In this document: in pieces, positions 30,733 through 39,748 of the stretch
Layout: every line of letters begins with the position of its first letter
Numbering within the stretch: the first letter of the stretch is position 1
Origin: PKWO01 sp036384915
Lineage (GTDB): Bacteria; Pseudomonadota; Gammaproteobacteria; Burkholderiales; Burkholderiaceae_D
Length of the DNA stretch: 64,000 nucleotides
NCBI GenBank assembly: GCA_036384915.1
Contig: DASVLJ010000030.1
Coordinates: 100,865-164,864, forward strand
Direction of reading: 5' to 3'
Program-made: the position numbers and the translations under genes
Notes under the pieces: model-generated
The model's database searches: none
What the model was told of the DNA's origin: nothing
Seen by the model: only the letters and a program-made list of their open reading frames with translations

Positions 30733-31260
30733 ATGATGAAAATGACAAAATTCAAGCTGGCTTTGATCTTGGCCGGCTTGCTGGCGAGTTCCGCGGCCCT
30801 GGCACAAGCCAAATACGTCTGGATTAACGCCCAAGGGGTCAAGCAGTTTTCCGACACGCCGCCTCCGGGCGACATCCCGGAAAAGAACATCCTGAAGTCA
30901 CCGCGGCGCACTGCGCCGGCGAAGACTTCCGGCGACGCCCCATCCGATTCCGCATCCGGCGACGCTGCTTCGCCCGACGGCGCAAAGCCCGCCTCATCCC
31001 TTGCCGACAAGGAGGCCGACTTCAAGAAGCGCAAGGCTGAGCAGGCTGAAAAAGACAAGAAAGCAGCGGACGCAGCGCATAACGCCCAGGTCAAGGCGGA
31101 AAATTGCGCGCACGCAAAGGAGTACCTGGCCACGCTCAATAGCGGCATGCGCATGAGAACGGTCGCACCGGACGGGCAGCAAAGCGTCATGGATGACGCT
31201 CAGCACGCCCAGGAAACCCAGCGTGCTCAGCAAGCCGTCAATGACAGCTGCGGCGGCTGA
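30733..31260 (+). CDS. DUF4124-domain exported protein
   Basis: The 175-residue protein has a signal peptide (about residues 1-26, ending SSAALAQA) followed directly by the short DUF4124 domain, KYVWINAQGVKQFSDTPPPGDIPEKNI. The rest is low-complexity (Ala/Ser/Asp-rich, then a charged coiled-coil segment) and ends with a pair of cysteines (NCAHAKEYL...NDSCGG) that may form a disulfide. Such proteins are common in betaproteobacteria and of unknown function. It is divergent from guaB, with a 192-base gap in between. Confidence 0.85.
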   Translation: MMKMTKFKLALILAGLLASSAALAQAKYVWINAQGVKQFSDTPPPGDIPEKNILKSPRRTAPAKTSGDAPSDSASGDAASPDGAKPASSLADKEADFKKRKAEQAEKDKKAADAAHNAQVKAENCAHAKEYLATLNSGMRMRTVAPDGQQSVMDDAQHAQETQRAQQAVNDSCGG

Positions 31261-31293
31261 CCGGGGACCTTCCCGCAGTTGCTGCGCAACTGG

Positions 31294-31590
31294 CTATTTT
31301 GTGCCGGCGCGCTTGGCGACGCGCCGGCGGCGGGATTCCATGGGATCGGCCGTCAAGGGACGGTAAATCTCCACCCTGTCATACTGACGCAAGACGGTAT
31401 CGAGCGGCTTCAGCTTGCCGAAGATGCCGACCTTCCACACCGACAGATCGATTTCCGGCGCTTGGCCAAGGATGCCGCTGGTGACGATGGCCTGATGCAG
31501 CGTGGTGCCCGGCGCAACGTCGAGCGCCAGCAGCCACTGCTTCTGCGCCGTCGCGTAGCACACCTGTACCGCCAGTACTTCCTCAACCAT
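31294..31590 (-). CDS. ratB: RnfH/RatB family ubiquitin-fold protein
   Basis: The 98-residue protein has the beta-grasp pattern of UPF0125 (RnfH/YfjF): VEEVLAVQVCYATAQKQWLLALDVAPGTT divides into its first strands, GIFGKLKPLDTVLRQYDRVEIYRPL is the conserved core, and the end is basic (ESRRRRVAKRAG). The start is taken as the ATG overlapping the ratA stop by eight bases; an ATG 15 bases upstream is possible. It is consistently paired with ratA. Confidence 0.88.
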   Translation of the reverse strand: MVEEVLAVQVCYATAQKQWLLALDVAPGTTLHQAIVTSGILGQAPEIDLSVWKVGIFGKLKPLDTVLRQYDRVEIYRPLTADPMESRRRRVAKRAGTK

Positions 31591-32014
31591 ATATCGCCTC
31601 GGCACGCTTGCAGAAGGAATCCACGAAACTGTCCGCGATCATGCCGAATACCGGGCCGATCATCTGGTCGAACAGTTTATTGGCAAACTCATATTGCAAC
31701 TCGAATTCGATCTTGCAAGCATCCTCGCGCAACGCACGGAAGGTCCAACTGCCTTCGAGATGCTTGAAAGGACCGTCCACCAGCACCATCTGCATGGAAA
31801 CCGGCCGCACGTTGTTGTTGCGGGTACTGAATTTCTGGTTGATGCCGCGATAGCGGATCATGATCGACGCCGTCAGCGTGGATATGTCGGGGCGCTCGAC
31901 CTGCACGTCGCCGCACCACGGCAGAAACTGGGGATAATCCTCGACGCGTTCCACCAGTTCAAACATCCGTTCCGCGCTGTAACCGACCAACACCGACTTG
32001 TGGACCGCAGCCAT
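31583..32014 (-). CDS. ratA: RatA-family protein (START-like, ubiquinone-binding / ribosome-association type)
   Basis: The 143-residue SRPBCC/Coq10-like protein begins MAAVHKSVLVGYSAERMFELVERVEDYPQFLPWC split over the first strand-helix unit, and contains the long helix typical of the family near the end (MIGPVFGMIADSFVDSF). Homologues are described either as a toxin that hinders 70S ribosome assembly or as ubiquinone chaperones. The start chosen matches family length. It is divergent from smpB across 63 bases, the common arrangement in proteobacteria. Confidence 0.9.
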   Translation of the reverse strand: MAAVHKSVLVGYSAERMFELVERVEDYPQFLPWCGDVQVERPDISTLTASIMIRYRGINQKFSTRNNNVRPVSMQMVLVDGPFKHLEGSWTFRALREDACKIEFELQYEFANKLFDQMIGPVFGMIADSFVDSFCKRAEAIYG

Positions 32015-32077
32015 TGTTGCCTGATTTGATAAAATACGAAGCCCGAATTTTAACCGATCCTCCGAACCGCCAAAAGA

Positions 32078-32527
32078 ATGACCATCGTAGACAACAAGAA
32101 AGCCTTCCACGACTACTTCATCGAAGAGCGTTACGAGGCCGGCATGGTCCTGGACGGATGGGAAGTCAAATCCATACGCGCGGGGCGTGCCAACCTCAAG
32201 GAAGCCTACGTCATCATCAAGAATGGCGAAATCTTCCTGTTCGGCGCACACATCAGCGCCCTCAACAGCGCCTCGAGCCATGTCCATCCCGAAGCCCTGC
32301 GCACGCGCAAACTGTTGCTGCACGGGGAAGAAATCAAGCGCCTGATCGGCAAGGTGGAGCGCGCCGGCTATACCCTGGTGCCGATCAACCTGCACTACCT
32401 CCGCGGTCGCATCAAGTGCGAAATCGGCCTGGCCAAGGGCAAGAAGCAGCACGACAAGCGCGAAAGCGAGAAGCAGCGGGATTGGGAACGCGAAAAAGCC
32501 TCGATCATGAAGCAGCATCACCGTTAA
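32078..32527 (+). CDS. smpB: SsrA-binding protein SmpB
   Basis: The 149-residue protein binds tmRNA and carries it to stalled ribosomes for trans-translation. The OB-fold core is visible as NKKAFHDYFIEERYEAGMVL then GWEVKSIRAG, with LFGAHISAL and INLHYLRGRIKCEIGLAKGKKQHDKRE; the C-terminal basic tail (EREKASIMKQHHR) reaches the decoding centre. Length is standard. It is followed after 13 bases by a GST gene. The tmRNA gene itself is not in the window. Confidence 0.96.
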   Translation: MTIVDNKKAFHDYFIEERYEAGMVLDGWEVKSIRAGRANLKEAYVIIKNGEIFLFGAHISALNSASSHVHPEALRTRKLLLHGEEIKRLIGKVERAGYTLVPINLHYLRGRIKCEIGLAKGKKQHDKRESEKQRDWEREKASIMKQHHR

Positions 32528-32540
32528 GGCTTGAGGCCCT

Positions 32541-33224
32541 ATGACTACCCTTTACATCGCCAACAAGAATTATTCGTCTTGGTCGCTACGCCCCTGGCTG
32601 TTGATGCGCGAACTCAATATCGCATTCGAAGAGAAGCTGGTGCCCTTCTCCGAAGGTTCGAACCGCGAAAGCTTCAAGGCCTTTGCTCCGCATGCCAAGG
32701 TGCCCTGCCTGCATGACGGCAAGGAAATCGTGTGGGATTCATTGGCCATTATCGAATATCTGGCCGAACGGCATGCCGGGGTCTGGCCGGCCGACACGCA
32801 CGCCCGCAACTGGGCACGCTGCGCCAGCGCCGAGATGCATTCCGGGTTTTCCGCCTTGCGCAACATCTGCACGATGAATTGCGGCATTCGTGTGCAATTG
32901 CGCGAAGTGCCGCCCGCGCTGCGAGGCGATATTGAGCGCATCGACGAGCTATGGAATGAAGGTTTGACCCGTTTCGGCGGCCCGTTCCTGGCCGGCGCAC
33001 AATTCACCGCGGTCGATGCGATGTTCGCTCCCGTCGCGTTGCGGGTGCAGACCTATGGCCTGGCCTTGAGCGGCAGCGCTGCCGCCTATGCGCAGCGCTT
33101 GAGGGAGTTGCCACCCATGCAGGCATGGTATGCGGCCGCGCTGAAGGAAACCTGGCGCGAACCGGGGCACGAAGCGGAAGCCATGGCTGCCGGCACCTGG
33201 CTGGAGGATTTGCGCGCTGCCTGA
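32541..33224 (+). CDS. Glutathione S-transferase family protein
   Basis: The 227-residue protein has an N-terminal thioredoxin-like GST domain: TLYIANKNYSSWSLRPWLL with a serine at the catalytic position, then FAPHAKVPCLHDG with the cis-proline and WDSLAIIEYLAER with the glutathione-binding Asp-Ser pair. A C-terminal all-helical domain follows (about 90-215). It is in the same direction as smpB (13 bases downstream) and is closed by a terminator at 33251. Substrate unknown. Confidence 0.9.
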   Translation: MTTLYIANKNYSSWSLRPWLLMRELNIAFEEKLVPFSEGSNRESFKAFAPHAKVPCLHDGKEIVWDSLAIIEYLAERHAGVWPADTHARNWARCASAEMHSGFSALRNICTMNCGIRVQLREVPPALRGDIERIDELWNEGLTRFGGPFLAGAQFTAVDAMFAPVALRVQTYGLALSGSAAAYAQRLRELPPMQAWYAAALKETWREPGHEAEAMAAGTWLEDLRAA

Positions 33225-33250
33225 GGCATGCGCGTCATTTTCGAACGCTA

Positions 33251-33285
33251 AAAACAAAAATCCCCGGCATGCCGGGGATTTTTTT
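33251..33285. terminator. Bidirectional rho-independent terminator between GST and cold-shock genes
   Basis: A perfect 10-base stem (AATCCCCGGC / GCCGGGGATT, 33259-33280, two-base loop) is flanked by a T-run on the plus side and an A-run on the minus side. It serves both convergent genes. Confidence 0.9.
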
Positions 33286-33299
33286 CGCGTCAAGCCGGA

Positions 33300-33503
33300 T
33301 TACAGGGCTTGGATGTTCGAGGCTTGCTTGCCCTTGGGGCCAGCCGTCACTTCGAAGGACACGCGTTGGTTTTCTTTCAGGGACTTGAAGCCCGCCGATT
33401 GAATTGCCGAGAAGTGGGCGAACAGATCTTCACCGCCTTCGTCCGGAGTGATGAAGCCGAAGCCCTTTGCATCGTTGAACCACTTTACGGTACCAGTTGC
33501 CAT
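33300..33503 (-). CDS. cspA: CspA-family cold-shock protein
   Basis: The 67-residue nucleic-acid-binding protein is a single cold-shock domain with both RNP motifs, KGFGFI (RNP1) and DLFAHFSAI (RNP2 region), preceded by GTVKWFNDA. The second of two closely spaced ATG codons (33503) gives the family's usual MATGTVKWF start. The roughly 100 bases upstream contain T-rich leader sequence, as in cold-shock mRNAs. It acts as an RNA chaperone. Confidence 0.96.
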   Translation of the reverse strand: MATGTVKWFNDAKGFGFITPDEGGEDLFAHFSAIQSAGFKSLKENQRVSFEVTAGPKGKQASNIQAL

Positions 33504-33683
33504 TACCATTTCCTATTACAGTTAAATTTGAGCTTTCGCCCGCTCCGTCGATTCAACCAAGAAAGACATGACAGCGTAGTACTGCACCGCTCGCTGGAAT
33601 CTCAACGTCGGCGCATTATAACCGACAAATTCGGGAAATTTGCACCCTTCGTCCCTATGAAAGTACAATATTTTGCATTTTTG

Positions 33684-35858
33684 CTACAGAACGCTGACAT
33701 AGTTGTTGCGTCCTTGCGATTTTGCCTGGTAAAGCGCCTGGTCGGCGCGTCTGAGCAGCAATTCCGCATCGTTCTCGCCGTCCCGCCGCACGGTGATACC
33801 GATGCTCGTTGTCACCTGGCAAGCCCCCGAGACCAGTTGAAACTCCCGCTGCATCTCCGCCTTGATTTTCTTTGCCACGGCTTCGCTTTCGGCTGCAGCA
33901 TCATTGGCGATCAACAAGATGACAAATTCGTCACCCGCCAGGCGCGCCACCATATCGGTGTGGCGTACGCAAGCCGTGAGGCGCCGTGAAAATTCGCGTA
34001 ACACCAGATCCCCGCCATGATGTCCGAAATTATCGTTGCAAGTCTTGAAATGATCGACATCGAGAAACAGGACAGCCAAGTGCAGTCCATCGGCATCGCA
34101 ATCGGCGATGGCCTCGCTCAACGCTTCGTTGAACGAGGCGCGATTGGCCAGCCCCGTGAGTGAATCGGTTCTCGCCATCGTGCGCAAGCGGTTTTCCAAT
34201 TCCTTGGCTTCGGTAATATCGAGCACCATGCTGTAAAAGCCGGCCACCTTGCCATCCTGCAGGTCAGGGATGTATTCCACACGCCAATGGCGTTTGCGGC
34301 CGGAATGGTCCAGCGCATCGCGCTCGAAACTGATGCGCTCGCCGCGCAATGCCGCGGCAATCTTGTTCGAGGTGAACGCATAGTAGTCGGCGCCGAACAC
34401 CTCGGATACGTGGCTGCCCAGCACCTGTGTGCCGTCGCGACGGAACCAATGCTCGTAATGGGCGTTGGTGAAACGGTAATACTGTTCGCGGTCGACATAG
34501 GCGATCAAGGCCGGCAAATTATCGGCAATCGCGCGCAGCCGGCGCTCCCCCTTGAGCACGTCCCGTTCCGCCTGCAGGCGCCCGGTAATATCGTCCACAC
34601 TGCCGACGTAGCCGCACAGCTTGCCATCCATCCGTATCGGCGCAGCCTTCACCGCGGCCCATAAAATCCCTCCATCTCCGGTCACGAAGCGCAATGTATT
34701 CTCATAAGACAACACTCCTTGCGTCGCGTGCGTCCATTCCAGAATCACCAGGCTGCGGTCTTCGGGATGGACACCGGCATACCATCCCTCGCGGGCCACT
34801 TCCTCGTATTCGAGCCCCATCATGCGCGTCAGCGTGGAATTGACGTAGGTCACCCTGCCTTGCGCGTCGGTGCGGAACAGGCCGACCGGTAGCGCGTCGT
34901 TGATGGCTGCCAATTCCGCGCGCTGGCTGCGCAATTCCAGGTCTTGCGCGCGGCGTGCCGTGATGTCTTCGACAATGCCCAGGATGTAGTCGACTTTGCC
35001 GTCTTCTCCGAACAGCGGCACCGAGATGGAACGCAGGTGGCTCAGAACACCGTCAGGCCGGCGATAGGGAAATTCCGGTATCGTCACGACCTTGGGCGCA
35101 GCCAGCATTTGCCGGTCCAGCGCATTGAGCGTGTCGGCCACCTTGGAAGGGAAAATTTCATGGTTGCTCTTGCCGATGACTTCCTTTGCGGTGTAACCCA
35201 TGACATGCTCGGCTGTCTTGTTCCACACCACCATCTTGTCGTAATTTTCGCGCCGAAAACTCTTGGCGAACAGCAGCATGGGCAGGTGTTCGATCAGCGA
35301 TTGCAGGAAGGCGCGATTCTCGCGCAACTCGCGCTCTTCCGTTTTGCGCGCGCTGATGTCGCGCACAGCCAGCGCCACACCGCCCGGGACGGGCAGGAAT
35401 TGGCAATGCAGCCAGAGCGTGGGAGTGCCCTCGCTTTCCACGACAATCTCGCGCTGCAGATCGTTACTTCCAGAGGCGGCCGCCTGCAATCCTTCCAGTA
35501 CATCCGATTGCCGCAACAAGCCGGCTTGGCACAATTTCGCGGCCTTGACGTTAGCGAATACCGCTTCAAACCCGCCATCGCGCCCGGGCCGCACGATGGC
35601 GACCGCATCGGCTCCCCGCTCCAGCACTGCCTTCATTTGCCGTCCCCGGCGGAGATACAACAGGACCGGCGCCGCCGCGGCAAGCACGCCGGTCAGCGCC
35701 AGCAAAACGGCGAAACCGGCACCGAGCGCCAGGGAAAGCAGGAAGGATACGGCCCCCAACAGCAAGCCGGCACCGAGAACGACGAATATCGTCGTTGCGC
35801 CGAATTGCACCGCCGTTCGGGCCTCCCTTTTGCTCGCGCTGTCGGACGATACTGTCAT
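33684..35858 (-). CDS. Membrane diguanylate cyclase with multiple PAS domains
   Basis: The 724-residue protein probably makes cyclic di-GMP. Two hydrophobic segments near the N-terminus (about 22-70) are followed by four PAS/PAC regions; FLQSLIEHLPMLLFAKSF, LAAINDALPVGLFRTDAQGRVTYVN and LRAIADNLPALIAYVDREQYY mark three. The C-terminal GGDEF domain opens ARTDSLTGLANRASFN and has the active-site variant AGDEF, with the inhibitory-site pattern RHTD five residues before it. The variant with Ala in the first position is known in active cyclases. The start at 35858 is supported by GGGGAG just upstream. Confidence 0.9.
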   Translation of the reverse strand: MTVSSDSASKREARTAVQFGATTIFVVLGAGLLLGAVSFLLSLALGAGFAVLLALTGVLAAAAPVLLYLRRGRQMKAVLERGADAVAIVRPGRDGGFEAVFANVKAAKLCQAGLLRQSDVLEGLQAAASGSNDLQREIVVESEGTPTLWLHCQFLPVPGGVALAVRDISARKTEERELRENRAFLQSLIEHLPMLLFAKSFRRENYDKMVVWNKTAEHVMGYTAKEVIGKSNHEIFPSKVADTLNALDRQMLAAPKVVTIPEFPYRRPDGVLSHLRSISVPLFGEDGKVDYILGIVEDITARRAQDLELRSQRAELAAINDALPVGLFRTDAQGRVTYVNSTLTRMMGLEYEEVAREGWYAGVHPEDRSLVILEWTHATQGVLSYENTLRFVTGDGGILWAAVKAAPIRMDGKLCGYVGSVDDITGRLQAERDVLKGERRLRAIADNLPALIAYVDREQYYRFTNAHYEHWFRRDGTQVLGSHVSEVFGADYYAFTSNKIAAALRGERISFERDALDHSGRKRHWRVEYIPDLQDGKVAGFYSMVLDITEAKELENRLRTMARTDSLTGLANRASFNEALSEAIADCDADGLHLAVLFLDVDHFKTCNDNFGHHGGDLVLREFSRRLTACVRHTDMVARLAGDEFVILLIANDAAAESEAVAKKIKAEMQREFQLVSGACQVTTSIGITVRRDGENDAELLLRRADQALYQAKSQGRNNYVSVL

Positions 35859-36152
35859 GGCTCCCCGCCTGTGCTCAAACCGCTTCCGCCGCTCTTCAAA
35901 CACATCAATCTGAGCAGGATACTACCGGCCTCGGCGGTGTGCGTGCCTGGCGTATCGCGCCGGCATTCCAGAGGGGCACAAGAAATTCTTCACGCCATGA
36001 CGGTTTATCAATGCTGGCATGTCGGCTCAAGCAGGCCTGCCGCCAAAGTTGGCGCATTGCAACTAAAGTATAGCGCGAGAAATTTTCGATGCAGGTCGGC
36101 GTGACAAAAAGTCACGAATTTCAGCGAACGCGTCCACAGAAGGTGAGAAATC

Positions 36153-36746
36153 TTACCTGGCGGCGGTGTGCGCCGCTTTGCGCTTGAGGACTTCGTTTTC
36201 CATGTCCTGAAATTGCTTGTGCACTTCGCTCTCCACTACGGAGGTCCCCAGAAAAGCCGGCACCCAGACTCCGGATATCGATTCCGCGTGATAGGTGACG
36301 CGCGTCCCGTCGCCCATCGGGGAAAACGAGGTCAGGCTTTCGTGCTTCTTCAAGGTTCCGGAGAGCAAATGTGACTGGACCGACTCATATGGCTTGAGCG
36401 TGATCTGCTTGGTCGATTCGAACGAAAATGAAAAACCGCTATGCGAGGTCTGGCCTTTTTGCTCCACCTTCCATTGCTCGCCGTTCTTTTCCAGCACCTT
36501 GCTGGTCTCGAGGTTATGCAGAAATTGCGTCATGTGATCGAAATCGGTGAACACATCCCACACTTCCTGCTGCGTTGCCGGCATGGTCATGGCCAAGTCG
36601 ATGACGACCGTGTCGCCATTCTTTTGCACGTTGACCTTGATATTGTCGTCCGCCGCGGTATCGGCCTGGGCCGGCAGCGTGAGGCACATAAGGCAAATAA
36701 GACAGCAGAACGCCGGCAGGCATATACGCAGGATGGGTTTTGGCAT
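36153..36746 (-). CDS. Exported SRPBCC-family (START-like) protein
   Basis: The 197-residue protein has a signal peptide (about residues 1-28, ending LTLPAQADT). The mature part follows the polyketide-cyclase/START pattern: VVIDLAMTMPATQQEVWDVFTDFDHMTQFL, then a run of beta strands and the long C-terminal helix VVESEVHKQFQDMENEVLKR. The ligand is unknown. It ends the minus-strand group and starts 34 bases downstream of bluB; whether it belongs to the cobalamin operon is uncertain, since it has no known role there. Confidence 0.85.
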   Translation of the reverse strand: MPKPILRICLPAFCCLICLMCLTLPAQADTAADDNIKVNVQKNGDTVVIDLAMTMPATQQEVWDVFTDFDHMTQFLHNLETSKVLEKNGEQWKVEQKGQTSHSGFSFSFESTKQITLKPYESVQSHLLSGTLKKHESLTSFSPMGDGTRVTYHAESISGVWVPAFLGTSVVESEVHKQFQDMENEVLKRKAAHTAAR

Positions 36747-36780
36747 TGCCTCGCTCCAGATAGGTGGAATCGATATGATA

Positions 36781-37434
36781 TCAGTCCTGCGCTTTGCCCC
36801 AGGCATTCTCGAATACCACCTCGCACAGCTTGCGCCGGGTATCCCATCCTTCGGTTTGCAGCATGGGCGCCGGATAAAACGCTTCCACTTGGCCGACGCA
36901 GAGTATGGCGATCGGCATGCTGCCCTTGGGCATGCCGCACAGTTCGCGCAGGCGCCCCGGATCGAACAGCGAAACCCAGCCCACGCCTATGCCTTCGGCA
37001 CGCGCAGCGAGCCAGAAGTTCTGGATCGCACACGCGGCCGAGGCTAGGTCCATTTCCGGGATGGTGCGCCGGCCGAACACGTAGTTCTCGCGTTTGTCGA
37101 TCAAGCCCACGACCAGCACTTCGGCGCATTGCAGGATGCCCTCGACCTTCAACCGCATGAACTCGTCCGAGCGTTCGCCCAGCGCTTCCGCCGTGCGTTG
37201 GCGTTCGAGCTCCACATCGGCATGCAGGCGCCTGCGCAATTCCCTGTCGGTAACGCGGATGAAGCGCCAAGGCTGCATGAAACCCACCGAGGGGCCGAGA
37301 TGGGCGGCTTCGATCAACCGCTGCAACACGCCCTCTTCCAGCGGCTTGTCGAGGAAATGGCGCATGTCGCGCCGCTCGCGGATGGTCCGGTAGATGGCGT
37401 CGATCTCGGCTTGGGAAAACCGATTGGCATTCAT
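36781..37434 (-). CDS. bluB: 5,6-Dimethylbenzimidazole synthase
   Basis: The 217-residue nitroreductase-fold enzyme cleaves reduced FMN with oxygen to make dimethylbenzimidazole, the lower ligand of cobalamin. Signature stretches are IRERRDMRHFLDKPLEEGVLQRL in two parts, AAHLGPSVGFMQPWRFI and MDLASAACAIQNFWLAARAEGIGVGWVS in two parts. It is the last gene of the riboswitch-controlled operon; its start overlaps the cobQ stop by four bases. BluB is the aerobic route, so this organism makes the lower ligand with oxygen. Confidence 0.94.
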   Translation of the reverse strand: MNANRFSQAEIDAIYRTIRERRDMRHFLDKPLEEGVLQRLIEAAHLGPSVGFMQPWRFIRVTDRELRRRLHADVELERQRTAEALGERSDEFMRLKVEGILQCAEVLVVGLIDKRENYVFGRRTIPEMDLASAACAIQNFWLAARAEGIGVGWVSLFDPGRLRELCGMPKGSMPIAILCVGQVEAFYPAPMLQTEGWDTRRKLCEVVFENAWGKAQD

Positions 37435-38873
37435 AATGACCTCAAGGCGCGCAATAAGGGGTCGCAAGTATCGGCCAGGCGTTCCAGGCTGGCTTCGCGC
37501 AACGCTGCCTGATCGACACCCTGGGCCCGATCCAGCCCGGCCCATTGCAGCAGGGCGGCACAGGCTTGCGGATGGTCGAACACCCCGTGCAGATATGTGC
37601 CCAGGATTTGATTATCCGCCGAAATCGCCCCTTCGGCACGTCCGGCAAGCTCGAAAGCGGGGTTTTGCAAGGCATTGCCGGACGAAACGCCCATGTGGAT
37701 TTCATAACCCCTGACCTCCGCATCGGCAAAGCGGCAACGTCCTTCGACGTTGGCCAGACGCTTGGCCGGTTTCAGTTCAGTCTCGAAATCGAGCAAACCC
37801 AGTCCTGCGGTACAGCCCGGCTCGCCTTCCAGGCCCAAAGGATCGGCCACGCTGCGCCCCAGCATCTGGAATCCGCCGCAAATACCGATCACGCGGCCGC
37901 CATAACGCAAATGCCGCTGCAGTGCAGGCTGCCAGCCGTGCTCGCGCAACCAGTCCAGATCGGCGCACGTGTTCTTGCTGCCGGGCAGGACGATCAAGTC
38001 AGCCGGCGGAATCGCCATTCCCGGACCGACAAAGCGCAGATCGACCTGCGGATGAGCGCGCAAGACATCGAAGTCGGTGTGATTGCTGATCCGCGGCAAG
38101 ACCGGCACCACGACACGAAATCCGCCCTGCCCCTGTTGCTGAACCTGCACGGCGTCTTCCGCATCGAGATGCAAGCCGTGCAGATAGGGCAGCACGGCCA
38201 GCACCGGCTTGCCGGTCTCACGTTCGAGCCAGGCCAGGCCCGGTTCGAGCAAGCCGATGTCGCCGCGGAAGCGGTTGATGACGAAACCGATCACGCGCGC
38301 CCGTTCCGATTCTGACAGGCAAGCCAGTGTGCCGATGAGGTGGGCGAACACGCCGCCGCGATCGATGTCGGCTACCAGGACCACCGGGCAATCGACCGCT
38401 TCGGCAAACCCCATGTTGGCGATATCGCGCTCGCGCAAATTGATTTCGGCCGGGCTGCCTGCTCCTTCGACCACGACGCATTCGTATTGCGCACGCAACC
38501 GCGCAAAGGATTCCAGCACAGCCTGCATCGCCGTGCTTTTGTAGGCGTGATAGTCGCGCGCATTCATGTCGGCACGGACCTTGCCATGGATGATGACTTG
38601 CGCCCCGGTATCCGACGAAGGCTTGAGCAATACGGGATTCATGTCGGTATGCGGCGCAAGCCCGGCTGCGGCGGCCTGCAAGGCTTGGGCACGGCCGATT
38701 TCGCCGCCGTCGACCGTGACGGCGCTGTTCAAGGCCATGTTTTGCGGCTTGAACGGCGCCACGCGCACGCCCTCGCGCTTGAGCAGCCGGCACAACGCGG
38801 CCACGATCGTGCTCTTGCCGGCATCGGAAGTCGTGCCCTGCACCATCAGCATGGGAAACGGAACTGCTGTCAT
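37431..38873 (-). CDS. cobQ: Cobyric acid synthase
   Basis: The 480-residue enzyme amidates the b, d, e and g side chains of adenosylcobyrinic acid a,c-diamide using glutamine and ATP. The N-terminal dethiobiotin-synthase-like ATPase has QGTTSDAGKSTIVAALCRLL and VVVEGAGSPAEINL. The C-terminal triad glutamine amidotransferase has the nucleophile in GICGGFQMLG and the histidine in YLHGVFDH. The start is MTAVPF, overlapping the btuF stop by four bases. Confidence 0.95.
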   Translation of the reverse strand: MTAVPFPMLMVQGTTSDAGKSTIVAALCRLLKREGVRVAPFKPQNMALNSAVTVDGGEIGRAQALQAAAAGLAPHTDMNPVLLKPSSDTGAQVIIHGKVRADMNARDYHAYKSTAMQAVLESFARLRAQYECVVVEGAGSPAEINLRERDIANMGFAEAVDCPVVLVADIDRGGVFAHLIGTLACLSESERARVIGFVINRFRGDIGLLEPGLAWLERETGKPVLAVLPYLHGLHLDAEDAVQVQQQGQGGFRVVVPVLPRISNHTDFDVLRAHPQVDLRFVGPGMAIPPADLIVLPGSKNTCADLDWLREHGWQPALQRHLRYGGRVIGICGGFQMLGRSVADPLGLEGEPGCTAGLGLLDFETELKPAKRLANVEGRCRFADAEVRGYEIHMGVSSGNALQNPAFELAGRAEGAISADNQILGTYLHGVFDHPQACAALLQWAGLDRAQGVDQAALREASLERLADTCDPLLRALRSL

Positions 38874-39748
38874 TTGCGTCGCATCCTCGCGGTTTCGAGG
38901 TCTTCGCAGACGGCAGCGGCGCCGGCCACGATGCGCGGGCCCGGGCGCACCAGCACGTCCGGATCGTGCGCAAACAGATTGTCGCGCCGTGTGGCAAGCA
39001 GCGTGGGATAGCGGCGCCACAGGTTCAAGCCGTTTTCGTTGCGCCCGCGAACATCGCCGCCGATCACGGCTTCCGGGTTCTCCTGCAGCACCGCTTCGAC
39101 ATTAACCACGGGTGCCGTCACGACAAGGTCGGCAAAGATGTTTTCGCCGCTGCACAGGCTCAGCACGTCGCTGACAAAATGCTTGCCGTTCAAGGTATAG
39201 AGCGGCTTGTCCCACACCTGATAGAACACGCGCACGACGGGGCGGCCGGCATAGCGCGCGGACAATTTCTTCAAGTCTTCCCGCATGCCGTCGGCCACCT
39301 GCGAGGCCCTGCTTTCCGTGCCGGCCAGCTTGCCCAGGCGTACCAGCGTATCCTCGATCTGCTCCAGGCTGTGCGGCTCGCTATAAAACAATGGAATGCC
39401 GAGCTTGCGCAAGGCTTCCAGCTGCGGTCCGGCGCTGCCATGCAACCAGACCACGAGCAAGTCCGGCTTCAGGGCAATGATCCGTTCCATGTCGAGATGC
39501 AGGTTGTCGCCCACCAGCGGAATCGCCTGCGCCTCGGCCGGGTAATCGCTATGGCTGACGCGCCCGACCAGGCGCCCTCCTGCGCCGATGGCGAACATCA
39601 TCTCGGTCAAATGCGGCGCCAGCGCGACGACGCGCTCGGCCGGCCTGGCCAGCGTGACGGTATTGCCTGCATCGTCGACCACGCTGATATCCGCACGGGC
39701 AGCGCAGGAAATCCAGCAACAGAACATAAGAGCCAATCGTTTGATCAT
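38870..39748 (-). CDS. btuF: Periplasmic cobalamin-binding protein of the BtuCD transporter
   Basis: The 292-residue protein has a signal peptide (first about 20 residues, ending CAARADI) and a class III periplasmic binding fold: RVVALAPHLTEMMFAIGAGGRLVG, then HLDMERIIALKPDLLVVW and LFYSEPHSLEQIEDTLVRLG. It delivers cobalamin to BtuC at the inner membrane. The ATG at 39748 overlaps the preceding stop by four bases, which decides the start. Note that a second BtuF-like protein without a signal peptide is encoded at 42199. Confidence 0.92.
   Translation of the reverse strand: MIKRLALMFCCWISCAARADISVVDDAGNTVTLARPAERVVALAPHLTEMMFAIGAGGRLVGRVSHSDYPAEAQAIPLVGDNLHLDMERIIALKPDLLVVWLHGSAGPQLEALRKLGIPLFYSEPHSLEQIEDTLVRLGKLAGTESRASQVADGMREDLKKLSARYAGRPVVRVFYQVWDKPLYTLNGKHFVSDVLSLCSGENIFADLVVTAPVVNVEAVLQENPEAVIGGDVRGRNENGLNLWRRYPTLLATRRDNLFAHDPDVLVRPGPRIVAGAAAVCEDLETARMRRK

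Noticed and set aside
33684..35903. Loss of function of the diguanylate cyclase because of the AGDEF variant
   Set aside because: The variant with alanine in the first position occurs in active cyclases and the inhibitory site is present, so activity cannot be excluded.
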